NCBI RefSeq assembly: GCF_023746555.1
Contig: NZ_CP098755.1
Location: forward strand, 2,553,001-2,617,000
DNA from: Brevibacillus ruminantium
GTDB taxonomy: Bacteria; Bacillota; Bacilli; Brevibacillales; Brevibacillaceae
Reading direction: 5' to 3'
DNA: 64,000 nt
Shown here piece after piece: positions 36,272-46,164 of the stretch. Position 1 is the first letter of the stretch; every line of letters begins with the position of its first letter. A program made the position numbers and the translations under genes. Under the pieces are notes generated by a model. The model was not told the origin of the DNA. It worked only from the letters and a program-made list of their open reading frames with translations, and did no database searches.

Positions 36272-36300
36272 TTGCTTCTGAAGGAAAAAACCGGTATGAT
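36272..36300 (+). promoter_or_regulatory. Sigma-A promoter of the DUF1292 gene
   Basis: TTGCTT and TATGAT are separated by 17 bases and end 41 bases before the chosen start. Confidence 0.55.
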
Positions 36301-36341
36301 GGGAAAGAAACAGCCAATTTCATCAAAGGGACGTGAACACA

Positions 36342-36644
36342 TTGACTGCTGAAGAAAAAGATCTGGAACTGGGCGATATTATTACGCTGGACGACGAGAA
36401 CGGCGAACCATTGGGTGATTTTGAGGTCATCGCAATGTTTGAACAGGACGGCAAACAGTATGTAGCCCTGACAGAAGCAGTGGAAGACGAAGATAGCGAC
36501 GAGGATTTGGAAGAAGAAGTGGATATCTTCGTATTTCAGATAGACGGGGGCGAAATGGTGCCGTTGGAAGAGGACGAGGAAAGCACCGTTTATGCCAAGC
36601 TGAACGAGGTTCTGGAAGGTATTGAACTGATCGAAAAGGAATAG
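36342..36644 (+). CDS. DUF1292 (YrzB-like) protein
   Basis: This is a 100-residue, very acidic protein (EAVEDEDSDEDLEEEVDIFV) of the DUF1292 family, function unknown. The beta-rich core LGDIITLDDENGEPLGDFEV and KQYVALTE is typical. TTG 36342 is preferred because AAAGGG lies 11 bases upstream; GTG 36333 in the same frame touches that site. Unlike B. subtilis yrzB it is not next to yrzL and yrrK. It has its own promoter and terminator. Confidence 0.82.
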   Translation: MTAEEKDLELGDIITLDDENGEPLGDFEVIAMFEQDGKQYVALTEAVEDEDSDEDLEEEVDIFVFQIDGGEMVPLEEDEESTVYAKLNEVLEGIELIEKE

Positions 36645-36659
36645 TCAGACTGACAAGAG

Positions 36660-36694
36660 AAGACCGCTGCCGAGACGCGCAGCGGTCTTTTTTT
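36660..36694 (+). terminator. Terminator between the DUF1292 and YflT-like genes
   Basis: AGACCGCTGC (36661-36670) pairs perfectly with GCAGCGGTCT (36679-36688) over an eight-base loop, followed by TTTTTT. Confidence 0.9.
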
Positions 36695-37070
36695 AGTCGT
36701 TCATCTTGATAATATTGTCTTTCAGATCACGGACGACCAATAGGCAGGTATAATCCGATTCCAGCAGCTCGCGAACCAGAGCAGATGCTTCATCTTTGGT
36801 CAGCCCCAGTTTTTCCAGACGCGTGCGCATTTCCTCTCCGCCATTGTCAAAAAAGTGGGCTTTGCTATCAATATGACCGACAGCACTTTCAAAATGGGTG
36901 CTGTACTTGTAGTAATTATCCCGCTGATTGGAATGATTTTTGTCAGGGTTCCATTTGAGCACCCAAATATCGTCTTTGTGATAGCCCGATGAGTTCAGAG
37001 CCTGAATATCGGAGACCAGCTCCTGGTCATACCGGTGAAATTTGACGAACGGTTTCGTTGCGCTGATCAA
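36693..37070 (-). CDS. General stress protein, YflT domain
   Basis: This 125-residue soluble protein belongs to the heat-induced stress YflT group. An N-terminal part with KFHRYDQELVSDIQALNSSGY and DDIWVLKWNP is followed by a linker. The C-terminal GGEEMRTRLEKLGLTKDEAS block ends the domain. In B. subtilis yflT belongs to the sigma-B regulon; I saw no sigma-B promoter I would defend here. It is convergent with the DUF1292 gene. Confidence 0.85.
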   Translation of the reverse strand: MISATKPFVKFHRYDQELVSDIQALNSSGYHKDDIWVLKWNPDKNHSNQRDNYYKYSTHFESAVGHIDSKAHFFDNGGEEMRTRLEKLGLTKDEASALVRELLESDYTCLLVVRDLKDNIIKMND

Positions 37071-37200
37071 GGAAACTCCCCCTTTTTGGCCTATTCACTC
37101 GATTGTAGGTTGCCCAGATCAAAGAGGATCATGAAAGCGGCGGGAGAGGGGAACAATGGAAAAGCAAGTAACAAAAATGGGGCGCTGTTTGTGTTTTTCT

Positions 37201-37230
37201 TTGACCTTCCTTCCTCTCTAGTGCTAGACT
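37201..37230 (+). promoter_or_regulatory. Sigma-A promoter of the YebC-type gene
   Basis: TTGACC and TAGACT are separated by 18 bases, about 40 bases before the start codon. Confidence 0.55.
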
Positions 37231-37268
37231 AGAAAGTGGTATTTCCGCAGTGATGAGGAGAGTTTCTG

Positions 37269-38015
37269 ATGCCAAAGTTTAAATTGTTTGCAGCCAAGAA
37301 GGGCGCAGCAGACCAGAAAAAGAACAATCAATTCGTCAAATTTGCCAGACAGATCTACGTAGAAGCCAAAAAAGGCGGAGCCGATCCGAATGCAAATTTG
37401 AAGCTGAAAGCCATTATTGCCAATGCGCGCGCGATTAGCATGCCGATGGATAATGTCGAGCGTGCCATCAAAAAAGCGACGGATGCAGGCAATGCTGATG
37501 ACTACGATGAAATCCGCTACGAGGGCTATGGGCCGGGTGGCGTTGCTGTCATCGTCGAATGCTTGACGGACAACCGTAATCGGACTGCAGCCGACGTGCG
37601 GGCGATTTTTAACAAACGAGGCGGTAATCTGGGAGAAACCGGCTCGGTGAGCTTCATGTTTGATCGCAAAGGCGTGATCACGATTGATCGTGAGGAATTC
37701 GATGTCGATGAGGATACCCTGCTGATGCAAGCATTGGAAGCAGGGGCGGAAGATCTGGTGACTCATGAGGACAGCTATGAGATTTTCACGCATCCACATG
37801 AGCTTGATCAAGTGAAGCATGGGCTGGAGGCAGAAGGCTATACCTTTGTAAACGCGTCTTTGCAATGGATTCCGCAAAACAGCGTGAAGATTACAGGCGA
37901 TGATGCAGCCAAAATGCTGAAGATGATGGAAGCATTTGAGGACAATGATGATGTCCAAAACGTTTACGCCAACTATGAAATTGACGACGAAGAAATGGAG
38001 CAGCTGCTTCAGTAA
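37269..38015 (+). CDS. YebC/PmpR (TACO1) family protein
   Basis: This 248-residue protein of the YebC family includes transcription regulators and translation factors that relieve stalling at proline runs. Recognisable blocks are KGGADPNANLKLKAIIANARAISMP (first part), MDNVERAIKKATDAGN, YEGYGPGGVAVIVECLTDNRNRT and GSVSFMFDRKG. The N-terminus is of the YeeI type rather than the AGHSKW type, so it may be the second paralogue of the organism. GAGGAG lies eight bases before ATG. Confidence 0.92.
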   Translation: MPKFKLFAAKKGAADQKKNNQFVKFARQIYVEAKKGGADPNANLKLKAIIANARAISMPMDNVERAIKKATDAGNADDYDEIRYEGYGPGGVAVIVECLTDNRNRTAADVRAIFNKRGGNLGETGSVSFMFDRKGVITIDREEFDVDEDTLLMQALEAGAEDLVTHEDSYEIFTHPHELDQVKHGLEAEGYTFVNASLQWIPQNSVKITGDDAAKMLKMMEAFEDNDDVQNVYANYEIDDEEMEQLLQ

Positions 38016-38033
38016 TACAATGCGGAACCACCA

Positions 38034-38064
38034 GCCATCTCGCAGTGAAGTGAGGTGGCTTTTC
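38034..38064 (+). terminator. Terminator of the YebC-type gene
   Basis: GCCATCTC (38034-38041) pairs with GAGGTGGC (38052-38059, one G-U pair), followed by TTTT. Confidence 0.7.
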
Positions 38065-38115
38065 CATGAAAACAGGACGAAATGCCTACTTTTCTATACG
38101 AAACAGAGCGAAAGA

Positions 38116-38145
38116 TTGAATACAATGGTTTCCATACGGTACAAT
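38116..38145 (+). promoter_or_regulatory. Sigma-A promoter of parEC
   Basis: TTGAAT and TACAAT are separated by 18 bases and lie about 115 bases before the parE start. Confidence 0.5.
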
Positions 38146-38261
38146 AGCGATTAAGTGTTCGCTTTTTTGGATCATCAACCGTTAATGCTCGGTCACGCCT
38201 TATCACTGCAACAGAAAGTGACTGACAAACGCGAGGGAAAGAAGTAGAGGGGAGAAAGCGA

Positions 38262-40223
38262 TTGAAGGAAACAGATACGCTCCGTTATACCGAGGATGAT
38301 ATTCAAGTACTAGAAGGGTTGATCGCCGTACGAAAACGGCCGGGAATGTACATCGGCTCGACGGGCAGCCGCGGTCTGCACCACCTGCTGTGGGAGATTG
38401 TCGACAATGCCAAGGACGAGGCGTTGGCCGGCTTTAACGATACAATCCTTGTCACTTTACATAAAGACGGTAGTGTCAGCGTCGAAGACCATGGGCGGGG
38501 GATTCCAACCGGATTGCATAAATCAGGCCGACCCGTACCGGAAGTCATCTTCACGACACTTCACGCCGGCGGAAAATTTGGCGGCGGCGGATACAAGAAA
38601 AGCGGCGGTTTGCATGGAGTGGGCTCCAGCGTTGTGGTGGCGCTTTCAGCTTGGCTGGAAGTGGAAATCCACCGGGATGGCCAGGTGCACAAGCAGAAAT
38701 TTGCCTACGAGGTAGATGCACAGGGCAATGAGCACGTGGGCAAGCCTGTCACGGACCTGGTCGTCACCGGAAAAACAAAACGGACGGGAACAACAGTCCG
38801 CTTCCTTCCCGATGAAGCCGTTTTTGGTCAAGCCCGCTTTGATTACGAGACGATCCGCGATCGATTCCGCGAAACGGCGTTTTTGTTAAAGAAGCTGCGC
38901 ATGATTCTGGTCGATGAGCGCGGGCCCGAGAAAAAACAAGAGGAATTTTATTATGAAGACGGTCTCAAGTCGTACGTCACTTATCTGAACGAAGGTAAAA
39001 ATACGCTTCATCCCGTCGTCTACTTTGAGGGAGAAAAAGACAACGTCTACGTGGAGCTTGCCTTTCAGTACAACGACGGTTATACCGAGACGCTGGTTTC
39101 CTACGTCAACTCAATTCCGACGACGGACGGCGGTACGCATGTCACCGGCTTTCGGAATGGAACGACGAGAATTTTGAATGAATTTGCCCGCAAAAAGGGG
39201 TATTTGAAGGAAAAGGATGCCAATCTGACCGGGAATGACCTGCGCGAAGGCTTTTTGGGCGTCCTCTCTCTGCAAATGGCAGATGTCCAATTTGAATCCC
39301 AAACCAAGGACAAGCTGGGCAATGAGGAAGCACGTACCATTGTGGAGCAGATCGTTTCGGAAAAGCTGGGCTTTTTCCTGGAAGAGAATCCGGAGACCGG
39401 AAAACTCCTGGTGGACAAGGCGATTCGTTCGGCGGAAATCCGGGAAGAGCTGCGGAAACAGCGGGAGGCTCTGCGAGGAGACAAAAAGGGCAAAAGCGCC
39501 AAGAAGCGGAGATCAATTTCCGAAAAATTTACGCCTCCGCAGTATAAAGACCCGAGCCGCAATGAATTGTTTCTTGTGGAGGGGGACTCCGCTGGGGGTT
39601 CAGCCAAGCAGGCGCGAAACTCAGAATTCCAGGCTATTTTTGGACTGCGCGGAAAGCCGCTGAATACAGAAAAAGCCAAGCTCTCCGATGTTTTGTCCAA
39701 TGAAGAGTTCCGCACGATTCTGGAAGTGTTGGAAACGGATATCGGCGAAGACTTTTCTATTGAAAATTGTGCCTTTGACAAAATCGTGATTATGTCCGAC
39801 GCGGACGTGGACGGTTCCCATATTCAAACGCTGCTGCTGACCTTCTTCTTCCGTTACATGCAGCCATTGATCCTGTCGGGCCGGCTGTATATCGCCCAGC
39901 CTCCTTTGTACCAGGTCAAAAAAGAAGTGCGTGGGAAGAAAACGGAGGGCATTTATTGCTGGAACGATTTTGAGCTGGAGCAGGCGCTGAAAAAGCTGGG
40001 TCGCGGCGCAGATGTACAGCGTTATAAAGGATTGGGTGAGATGAACCCGGATCAGTTGTGGGAGACCACCATGAACCCGGAGACACGCAAGCTGATCAAG
40101 GTCCAACTGGAGGATTTGGCCCATTCGGAGAAACTGGTCACCATACTGATGGGTGACAAAGTCCCGCCCCGCAGAGAATGGATTGAGAGTCATGTCACCT
40201 TTGAAGTGGGGGAGGATGAGTAA
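38262..40223 (+). CDS. parE: DNA topoisomerase IV subunit B
   Basis: This is the ATPase subunit of topoisomerase IV, which decatenates daughter chromosomes. The 653 residues show the GHKL ATPase domain (about 1-230, with [13 protein letters not shown] and [10 protein letters not shown]), the transducer domain, and the TOPRIM domain with [16 protein letters not shown] and [19 protein letters not shown]. The C-terminal [19 protein letters not shown] completes it. EGDSAGG and the absence of the gyrB-specific blocks, plus the neighbour parC, identify it as ParE. The start is TTG, with GGGGAG upstream; length matches B. subtilis ParE (655). Confidence 0.96.
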   Translation: MKETDTLRYTEDDIQVLEGLIAVRKRPGMYIGSTGSRGLHHLLWEIVDNAKDEALAGFNDTILVTLHKDGSVSVEDHGRGIPTGLHKSGRPVPEVIFTTLHAGGKFGGGGYKKSGGLHGVGSSVVVALSAWLEVEIHRDGQVHKQKFAYEVDAQGNEHVGKPVTDLVVTGKTKRTGTTVRFLPDEAVFGQARFDYETIRDRFRETAFLLKKLRMILVDERGPEKKQEEFYYEDGLKSYVTYLNEGKNTLHPVVYFEGEKDNVYVELAFQYNDGYTETLVSYVNSIPTTDGGTHVTGFRNGTTRILNEFARKKGYLKEKDANLTGNDLREGFLGVLSLQMADVQFESQTKDKLGNEEARTIVEQIVSEKLGFFLEENPETGKLLVDKAIRSAEIREELRKQREALRGDKKGKSAKKRRSISEKFTPPQYKDPSRNELFLVEGDSAGGSAKQARNSEFQAIFGLRGKPLNTEKAKLSDVLSNEEFRTILEVLETDIGEDFSIENCAFDKIVIMSDADVDGSHIQTLLLTFFFRYMQPLILSGRLYIAQPPLYQVKKEVRGKKTEGIYCWNDFELEQALKKLGRGADVQRYKGLGEMNPDQLWETTMNPETRKLIKVQLEDLAHSEKLVTILMGDKVPPRREWIESHVTFEVGEDE

Positions 40224-40225
40224 GC

Positions 40226-42772
40226 ATGTTGTCTAATCAGATTTTTGAACAAAGCTTTGCAGAGATCATGGGGAAACGCTTCGGCGACTATGCGAATCTG
40301 GTCATCCTGTCCCGGGCGATTCCGGATGCTCGCGATGGACTGAAGCCTGTACAGCGTCGTATTCTGTATGCCATGTATCAAGAGGGCAATACCAATGACA
40401 AGCCGTACCGGAAATCGGCGAAAACCGTCGGATACGTGATGGGTACCTACCATCCGCACGGTGACAGCGCGATTTACGAAACAATGGTTCGCATGGCCCA
40501 ATGGTGGAAAATGCGGCAAACGCTGATTCAGGGACACGGAAACTTCGGTAGCCTGGATGCGGACCCGCCGGCAGCGATGCGTTATACCGAATCGAGGCTT
40601 TCCGCCCTCGCCAATGAAATGCTGCGCGATATTGAAAAAGATACGGTTACCTTTATTCCCAACTACGACAATTCGGCCCAGCAACCAGCCGTTCTGCCGT
40701 CCCGCTTCCCCAATTTGCTCGTAAATGGCGCGACGGGAATTGCCGTCGGGTTTGCTACGGATATCCCAACCCATAATCTGGGGGAAGTGATTGATGCAGC
40801 CATCGCCCAGATGAAAAAGCCGGATATCAGCCTGGACGAACTGATGACCTACGTGCAGGGACCTGATTTTCCGACAGGTGGAATTGTTCAGGGATTGTCG
40901 GGGATTCGCAAGGCGTTTGAGACTGGACGCGGGCAGTTTATCATACGCGGAAAAACGCATATCGAGGAGCCGAAGGGTGGCAAGGTAAAGAAAATCGTCA
41001 TCTCGGAAATTCCCTACGATGTGGTCAAATCCAAGCTGGTCGCCCAAATCGACGAGCTGGTCATGGAGCGAAAAATTGAGGGGGCACTTGCGGTCAGGGA
41101 TGAAACCGGCCGAAAGGAAGCGGAGCAGAAAAAGGTACGAATCGTCGTCGACATGAAAAAAGATGTGGACGAAACCGCGATCCTCAAATACCTCTATAAA
41201 AACACGGATTTGCAAATTTACTACAATTACAACATGAACGTGATTCATGAGGGGACAATCCGTCAAATGGGGCTGAAGGAGCTTCTGGCGGCTTACATCG
41301 ATCACCAGAAGGAAGTCGTAACCAGACGTTCCCAGTACGATCTGGACCGAAAGCAGAAACGCGAGCATGTCGTCGAAGGCTTGATCAGGGCCAAGTCCAT
41401 CTTGCGTCAGGTGGTCGACACGATCATGGATTCGGAAGATCGGGCAGATGCGAAGAAAAACATCATAGAGAAGTACGGTTTTTCCGATCCGCAGGCGGAT
41501 GCGATTTTGAGCATTCAGCTGGCCTCTTTGACCCGTTTGGATATCGTCAAGCTGGAAAAAGAACTGGAAACGCTGGCGAAGGAGATCGCGGAACTGAGCT
41601 CGATCCTCGCAAGTGAGAAAAAATTGATACAAGTGATAACAGCGGAGCTCAATGAAATCAAGAAAAAGTATGCGGAACCTCGGCTTACCGAGATTCAGGG
41701 AGAGATCGAAGAAATCAAGGTAGATATCGCGATGCAGATCAACGCAGAAGATTGCATTGTCACCCTGACCAACGAAGGCTACATTAAGCGGACCAGCCCT
41801 CGCTCCTTTAAATCCATGGGAGGAACGATCGAAACCTGCGGGGTCAAAGAAGGGGACCGCGTCCAATACTTTATCGAAACGAACACCTCTCATACGGCGC
41901 TCTTTTTCACCCAGGACGGGAAATACTTTGCGACGTTGGTACATGACATTCCGGATGACAAGTGGAAAGACATTGGTTCCGCCTTGGTCAACGTCATCCC
42001 GCTGGAGAAGCATCAGCGCATTGTCGGCTTTACGATCGTAGAGAACTTCAAGGAACCGCTCCATATCGTACATATGAGCCGGATGGGGCTGGTGAAGAAA
42101 ACCCTGCTAAGTGAGTACGAGACCAACCGTTCCGGCGCACTCGTTGCGGCCAAGCTGAAATTAGATGAGGATGAATTTGTCTCCGCATTTGCTACTGACG
42201 AGTCCGGGGCATTCCTGGTGGCCACCAAAGACGGGATGGGTATACGCTTCCTGAAAACGGAGGTAAGTCCGACGGGTCGGGCGTCCAGCGGTGTCAAAGC
42301 GATTTCGCTCGCGGCAGGCGATGAGGTTGTGGGCGTAAAACCGGTGGTAGAAGATGACCAGCGCGTATTTTCGATCGTAACCGCCGATGGCATTGTCAAA
42401 CGGACCATGCTCAGTCAATTTCCACTGCAGGGACGGGCTGGTAAAGGCTTGCAACTGATTCGCAAGCGCAAGACACACCCGCATCAACTGGTTGCTTTGG
42501 CCATCGAAGAAACACTCTATGTGCTTACAGAAGGCCACGAGTGGCAACTGCTTCAGACAGATCAGATCGGGATTACCGAACAGGGCGGCATCGGCCGTTC
42601 AGCCGTGAACGGTGAAGTACGCAGCGTTGCTTTTGAGGCGGTGTTGCCGAGCGATGATGCAGAACCAAATGCGGACGGCTCTGCAGAACCACGCACTGCA
42701 GCAACACGGGAGCCTGCGAAAAATCAGGTTCAACAAAGCCTGTTTGATGATTCTCAAGAAGAAGAGGAATGA
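40226..42772 (+). CDS. parC: DNA topoisomerase IV subunit A
   Basis: This is the cleavage and rejoining subunit. The 848 residues start two bases after parE. The winged-helix/tower region holds the catalytic tyrosine Y120 in [11 protein letters not shown]. The quinolone-binding region [10 protein letters not shown] has Ser at 81 and Glu at 85, the unmutated residues. The C-terminal half is the beta-pinwheel domain (about 500-800). An acidic, low-complexity tail ends [13 protein letters not shown]. The parE-parC order is standard in Firmicutes. Confidence 0.96.
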   Translation: MLSNQIFEQSFAEIMGKRFGDYANLVILSRAIPDARDGLKPVQRRILYAMYQEGNTNDKPYRKSAKTVGYVMGTYHPHGDSAIYETMVRMAQWWKMRQTLIQGHGNFGSLDADPPAAMRYTESRLSALANEMLRDIEKDTVTFIPNYDNSAQQPAVLPSRFPNLLVNGATGIAVGFATDIPTHNLGEVIDAAIAQMKKPDISLDELMTYVQGPDFPTGGIVQGLSGIRKAFETGRGQFIIRGKTHIEEPKGGKVKKIVISEIPYDVVKSKLVAQIDELVMERKIEGALAVRDETGRKEAEQKKVRIVVDMKKDVDETAILKYLYKNTDLQIYYNYNMNVIHEGTIRQMGLKELLAAYIDHQKEVVTRRSQYDLDRKQKREHVVEGLIRAKSILRQVVDTIMDSEDRADAKKNIIEKYGFSDPQADAILSIQLASLTRLDIVKLEKELETLAKEIAELSSILASEKKLIQVITAELNEIKKKYAEPRLTEIQGEIEEIKVDIAMQINAEDCIVTLTNEGYIKRTSPRSFKSMGGTIETCGVKEGDRVQYFIETNTSHTALFFTQDGKYFATLVHDIPDDKWKDIGSALVNVIPLEKHQRIVGFTIVENFKEPLHIVHMSRMGLVKKTLLSEYETNRSGALVAAKLKLDEDEFVSAFATDESGAFLVATKDGMGIRFLKTEVSPTGRASSGVKAISLAAGDEVVGVKPVVEDDQRVFSIVTADGIVKRTMLSQFPLQGRAGKGLQLIRKRKTHPHQLVALAIEETLYVLTEGHEWQLLQTDQIGITEQGGIGRSAVNGEVRSVAFEAVLPSDDAEPNADGSAEPRTAATREPAKNQVQQSLFDDSQEEEE

Positions 42773-43104
42773 TGGGAATGGGAGTCGCTTTTGAATCGTT
42801 TACTTCTGAATTGTCGGGCCAGCAGGTCTCGCTGCTTGCCGATACCGTCCAATATTTTGCGGATGCGCCCAAACTATTGTCGATCCCGGATGAACAGGGA
42901 AATCGGGTAGCGGTACCCATTCTGCCTGATACGATGAGCAGCCTGTTGCAGGTATTTCCCGAAGGAGCGGAGCAGGAGAAGCGGAGCTTCGGGTTTCGCT
43001 GGGAAGCAGGAGATGATGAGGATAAGGGCTATCTGGTCATTATCTTGCCAGACGGTAATGTACTGCGTCAGGTGACGGAGCTTTCCAGGTTTTCCGCTGT
43101 GTAG
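42769..43104 (+). CDS. Hypothetical protein (111 aa) coupled to parC
   Basis: I do not recognise the family. The ATG overlaps the parC stop (ATGA), with GAAGAGG upstream, so translation is coupled. The 111-residue protein is acidic and probably soluble; recognisable pieces are [19 protein letters not shown] and [19 protein letters not shown]. Alternative in-frame ATG codons lie at 42772 and 42778. It ends before a terminator that closes the parE-parC transcript. Confidence 0.75.
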   Translation: MMGMGVAFESFTSELSGQQVSLLADTVQYFADAPKLLSIPDEQGNRVAVPILPDTMSSLLQVFPEGAEQEKRSFGFRWEAGDDEDKGYLVIILPDGNVLRQVTELSRFSAV

Positions 43105-43138
43105 TTCAATCGAAAATAGAGTGACCTAAGCGTTTCAT

Positions 43139-43167
43139 GCCCCCGGTTATTTGCCGGGGGTTTCTTC
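43139..43167 (+). terminator. Terminator of the parE-parC transcript
   Basis: CCCCCGG (43140-43146) pairs with CCGGGGG (43154-43160) over a seven-base loop, followed by TTTCTTC. Confidence 0.8.
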
Positions 43168-43217
43168 ATGAAAGCAAAAAAATCGACCCCCATCATGCGC
43201 GGGGATCTGTCTGGCTT

Positions 43218-43757
43218 TCAACGATTTCTATTTTCCTTGTTCAATATTCCTAAATACTCTTTCCATGGCCCTACGTCAGTTCTGTATCTGACCGCCATAA
43301 CCCGTACGATTTGCGCCATGTGCGTCAAATCATGAACGACCCATGTGGCCAGCAATTCACTTAGCTTGACGACGCCAAAGGCAGGATGTGTGCCTGTTAA
43401 TTCCAAATGCAATTCAGGCTGAACAAGCTCTTTCAGTTTGCTGATGTTTTCAGAACGCAGCGTTTGAAATGAAAGCAGTTTTTGTTCGATCGATGTTTCT
43501 GAGGGTTCCTTCAAATGGGAAAAACGATCAAAAGGGGGAAAGGGTGTGCGTTCGCCATCTTGCAAAATCATTTCCAGACGAGGAATCCAGTTTGTTTTCT
43601 CACTCTCGATAAGATGATCAATCACCTCTGTGACCGTCCAGGTTCCTTCTCCTTCATTGCAATGCAACCAACCTTCAGACAAGCCAGACAACAAAGACTC
43701 CAAGGATTGCGGGGTGCGCTCCAGAACTTCTACTGCTTCTGCCAACTGGAAGTTCAT
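43218..43757 (-). CDS. DinB-like (four-helix, metal-dependent) superfamily protein
   Basis: This is a 179-residue helical protein of the DinB/YfiT type. The three metal-ligand histidines fit H in [20 protein letters not shown] and the pair H-x3-H in [16 protein letters not shown]. Such proteins are often bacillithiol-dependent transferases or damage-inducible proteins of unknown substrate. ATG 43757 is chosen because AAAGGAG lies seven bases upstream; the longer frame to 43838 has no site. Confidence 0.87.
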   Translation of the reverse strand: MNFQLAEAVEVLERTPQSLESLLSGLSEGWLHCNEGEGTWTVTEVIDHLIESEKTNWIPRLEMILQDGERTPFPPFDRFSHLKEPSETSIEQKLLSFQTLRSENISKLKELVQPELHLELTGTHPAFGVVKLSELLATWVVHDLTHMAQIVRVMAVRYRTDVGPWKEYLGILNKENRNR

Positions 43758-43985
43758 CGTACTGCTCCTTTCCGGGATGGATGTCGAGCTGCTTTCCGTT
43801 CTTATCCAAATCATAACAGCCATCAAGATACCTGTCATCCATTCGCTATATCCCGGCAGCTTTCTTCCTCCAGTCTCTCTGTCGATCTTCCTGTTGGACT
43901 GTTACACTGTTCGAGTAGATTCCTTGACAGCTAAACCTATATGCGATATATTTCTGTCAAATTATAAGTGAGTGGTGACTTTTTT

Positions 43986-44756
43986 ATGCCGATACCGAAA
44001 GACTACCATGCCCCCGTGCGCCTGTCAGCGAAGGAAAAAGCGTTTCACCAGATCCAGCGTTGGATTATCGACGGGACGCTGGAGCCGGGAGAGCAGCTCT
44101 ATGACGCTGAGCTTTCCGATGCTTTGGGCATTAGCCGCACGCCGGTGAGAGAAGCACTGCAATTGTTGCAAACCCAAGGTTTTGTAGAGATGTATCCAGG
44201 CCGTCAAACGATCGTAACGACGATCTCCAAGGATGATGTGCCCGATATCTATCCGCCGCTTGCAGCGTTGCAAGCGTTGGCCGCTGAAGAAGCGACCCCC
44301 AAAATGACAGCGCTACATATTCGAAAGCTGCGGGAAATCAATGACTCCTACCGCAATGCAATCGAAGCCGGGCAGCTTTTCCAGGCGATGGAATGGGATG
44401 AACAATTTCACGATGTCATCCTGGAGGTGGCAGATAATCCGTACATCACGCAGTTTTCTTCGATTCTGCAACTTCATGTTCGGCGCATGAAATACCTGTT
44501 TTTGCAGCAGCCGATCCGGACAAAGGCTGAATCCGTCGAGGAGCATGAGCGTTTTATCAACGCCCTTGAACGGAGAGATGCGAGTCAGGCGGCTTCCATC
44601 ATGAAGCAAAATTGGCTGCGGCCGATGAGGGAAGTGTTGCATGTCCTGGAAGAGGCGGAGGGTCAGCAAAAGGAAGAACCCATGAAAGAGCAAAAGGAGG
44701 AGCAGAAAGCACAGCCAAGCCGGACAAAAAAGGGGAACCAGGAACATGAAAGCTGA
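43986..44756 (+). CDS. GntR family (FadR/FCD subfamily) transcription regulator
   Basis: The 256-residue product has an N-terminal winged helix (about residues 15-80, with ELSDALGISRTPVREALQLL as recognition region). A helical FCD effector domain follows (about 90-225, with WDEQFHDVILEVADN and the metal-ligand type H in VEEHERFINALE). The last 35 residues are a Glu/Gln/Lys-rich tail (EGQQKEEPMKEQKEEQKAQP) not usual in the family. I prefer ATG 43986 to GTG 43968. The last 11 bases overlap the transporter gene, so it probably regulates that gene. Confidence 0.88.
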   Translation: MPIPKDYHAPVRLSAKEKAFHQIQRWIIDGTLEPGEQLYDAELSDALGISRTPVREALQLLQTQGFVEMYPGRQTIVTTISKDDVPDIYPPLAALQALAAEEATPKMTALHIRKLREINDSYRNAIEAGQLFQAMEWDEQFHDVILEVADNPYITQFSSILQLHVRRMKYLFLQQPIRTKAESVEEHERFINALERRDASQAASIMKQNWLRPMREVLHVLEEAEGQQKEEPMKEQKEEQKAQPSRTKKGNQEHES

Positions 44757-45705
44757 AGGAAGCAAGACAGACTATCGCATGTATGTGTGGATGCTGACCG
44801 TTCCACTTTTTTGGGGAGGAGCATTTGGGGCCGCTCATCACGTCATTTCGGAAATCCCCCCGATCACAGCCGCAGCTCTGCGTTTTGCCCTAGCCAGTCT
44901 TCTGCTGTTGCTCATTACGCAGCTCCGCGGAGAATGGCACCTGGAAGAGATCAAGAAGCGATGGCGTGGTCTTTTGCTCATGGCTCTCACCGGCATATTT
45001 GCCTACAATGCGTTCTTTTTTTACGGACTTACTTACACGACAGCCATTAACGGATCGCTCATCATGGCGAACTCACCCGTATTTATTACGCTCGGGGCTG
45101 TGCTTTTCCTGAAAGAGGCCTGGAATAAAAAGCTGGGCATCGGCTTACTGTTATCTCTGACGGGCGTCTTTCTCGTCATTATCAACGGTTCCTGGGAAAC
45201 ACTTGTCTCGTTCACGTTCAATACCGGCGATATGTTGTTTTTAGCGGCGCTGCTTTGCTGGGTTCTGTACGGCTTACTTGGCAAAGTCGTGATGAACGGG
45301 GTTTCTCCGCTGTTGACCACTACCGTGACGACAGCCGCTGGCTCTGTTTTACTGGTTATCTGGTCCCTGTTTGAGGATGGCTGGCGCCTGGTGCCGCAGA
45401 TGTCCGGCCAGGCCTGGCTGGAGATGGTCTACATGACATTCTTTGCGACTGTCCTGGCATTCTTTCTTTGGAATCAGGGGGTTCATCATCTCGGAGCCAG
45501 CAAGGCGAGTATTTATATGAATCTGGTGCCGATCAATGCCTGTTGGATCGCTGTTTTGCTGTACGGTGCCAGCATGACCTGGATTCAGGTAATCGGCATT
45601 CTCATGGTGATTGCCGGCGTTTGCACAGTGACGCTTGGAAACGGGAAAAAGCCCGCAGGAGCAGGGGCTGAAAAAGCCTATAAAGGGCAGGGAAGAGGCG
45701 CCTGA
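44746..45705 (+). CDS. EamA family (drug/metabolite) transporter
   Basis: This integral membrane protein of 319 residues has ten predicted helices arranged as two EamA repeats, the second starting near residue 155 (NTGDMLFLAALLCWVLYGLL). PLFWGGAFGAAHHVI in helix 1 and the end of helix 4/5 (ANSPVFITLGAVLFLKE) are typical. It is translationally coupled to the upstream GntR regulator by an 11-base overlap. The exported compound is unknown; amino acids and related metabolites are common for this family. Confidence 0.9.
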   Translation: MKAEGSKTDYRMYVWMLTVPLFWGGAFGAAHHVISEIPPITAAALRFALASLLLLLITQLRGEWHLEEIKKRWRGLLLMALTGIFAYNAFFFYGLTYTTAINGSLIMANSPVFITLGAVLFLKEAWNKKLGIGLLLSLTGVFLVIINGSWETLVSFTFNTGDMLFLAALLCWVLYGLLGKVVMNGVSPLLTTTVTTAAGSVLLVIWSLFEDGWRLVPQMSGQAWLEMVYMTFFATVLAFFLWNQGVHHLGASKASIYMNLVPINACWIAVLLYGASMTWIQVIGILMVIAGVCTVTLGNGKKPAGAGAEKAYKGQGRGA

Positions 45706-45769
45706 CGATCCATTCGCATACATGAGAGAATTCAAAGCGAGGCACACTATGGCAGGAGGTGTGTCGACG

Positions 45770-45973
45770 ATGGAACAATGCATCGAGGTAAAGGGACGAG
45801 AATATCAGTTCGCCACAACCTATGACGGTGATTCACAATACAACGTACAGGTTCGCAGTGGCGATAAGCTGATTACGATGTTTAAGATTGCTGCGGAAAC
45901 GGAAGAAGAAGCATTTCCAGCGGCGATGGCCCATTTTCAGTCCGATATTGAAATGGGCAACATACAAGTATAG
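45770..45973 (+). CDS. Small hypothetical protein (67 aa)
   Basis: I do not recognise it. The 67-residue product starts MEQCIEVKGREYQFATTYDG and looks like a short beta sheet followed by a helix (EEEAFPAAMAHFQSDIEMG). ATG 45770 is chosen because AGGAGG lies ten bases upstream; the frame is open further upstream inside the EamA gene. A terminator follows 13 bases after the stop. Confidence 0.68.
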   Translation: MEQCIEVKGREYQFATTYDGDSQYNVQVRSGDKLITMFKIAAETEEEAFPAAMAHFQSDIEMGNIQV

Positions 45974-45986
45974 TCAGATAAAAATC

Positions 45987-46027
45987 AGGGCAGCCCTCCA
46001 TGTGAGTCAGGCTGTCCTTCTCTTTTT
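45987..46027 (+). terminator. Terminator of the GntR-EamA transcript
   Basis: AGGGCAGCC (45987-45995) pairs with GGCTGTCCT (46010-46018, one G-U pair), followed by TCTCTTTTT. Confidence 0.8.
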
Positions 46028-46164
46028 CACAGCTCTGTATTAGTGCAGTTCTCTTCATAAAATCAAGGATGGCACTTTTATGCAGCAACCTGTACTTTTC
46101 ACTTCATAGAAAATATGATACAACAGGGATGAAAGCTTGAATGGACGGATAGGAGAGGAACCCC

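Noticed and set aside
40448..40482. Quinolone-resistance mutation in parC
   Set aside because: Ser81 and Glu85 in [10 protein letters not shown] are the usual susceptible residues.
40190..42073. A 627-codon open frame opposite parC
   Set aside because: It is antisense to a certain gene and has the composition of a codon-bias shadow. No start signal was seen.
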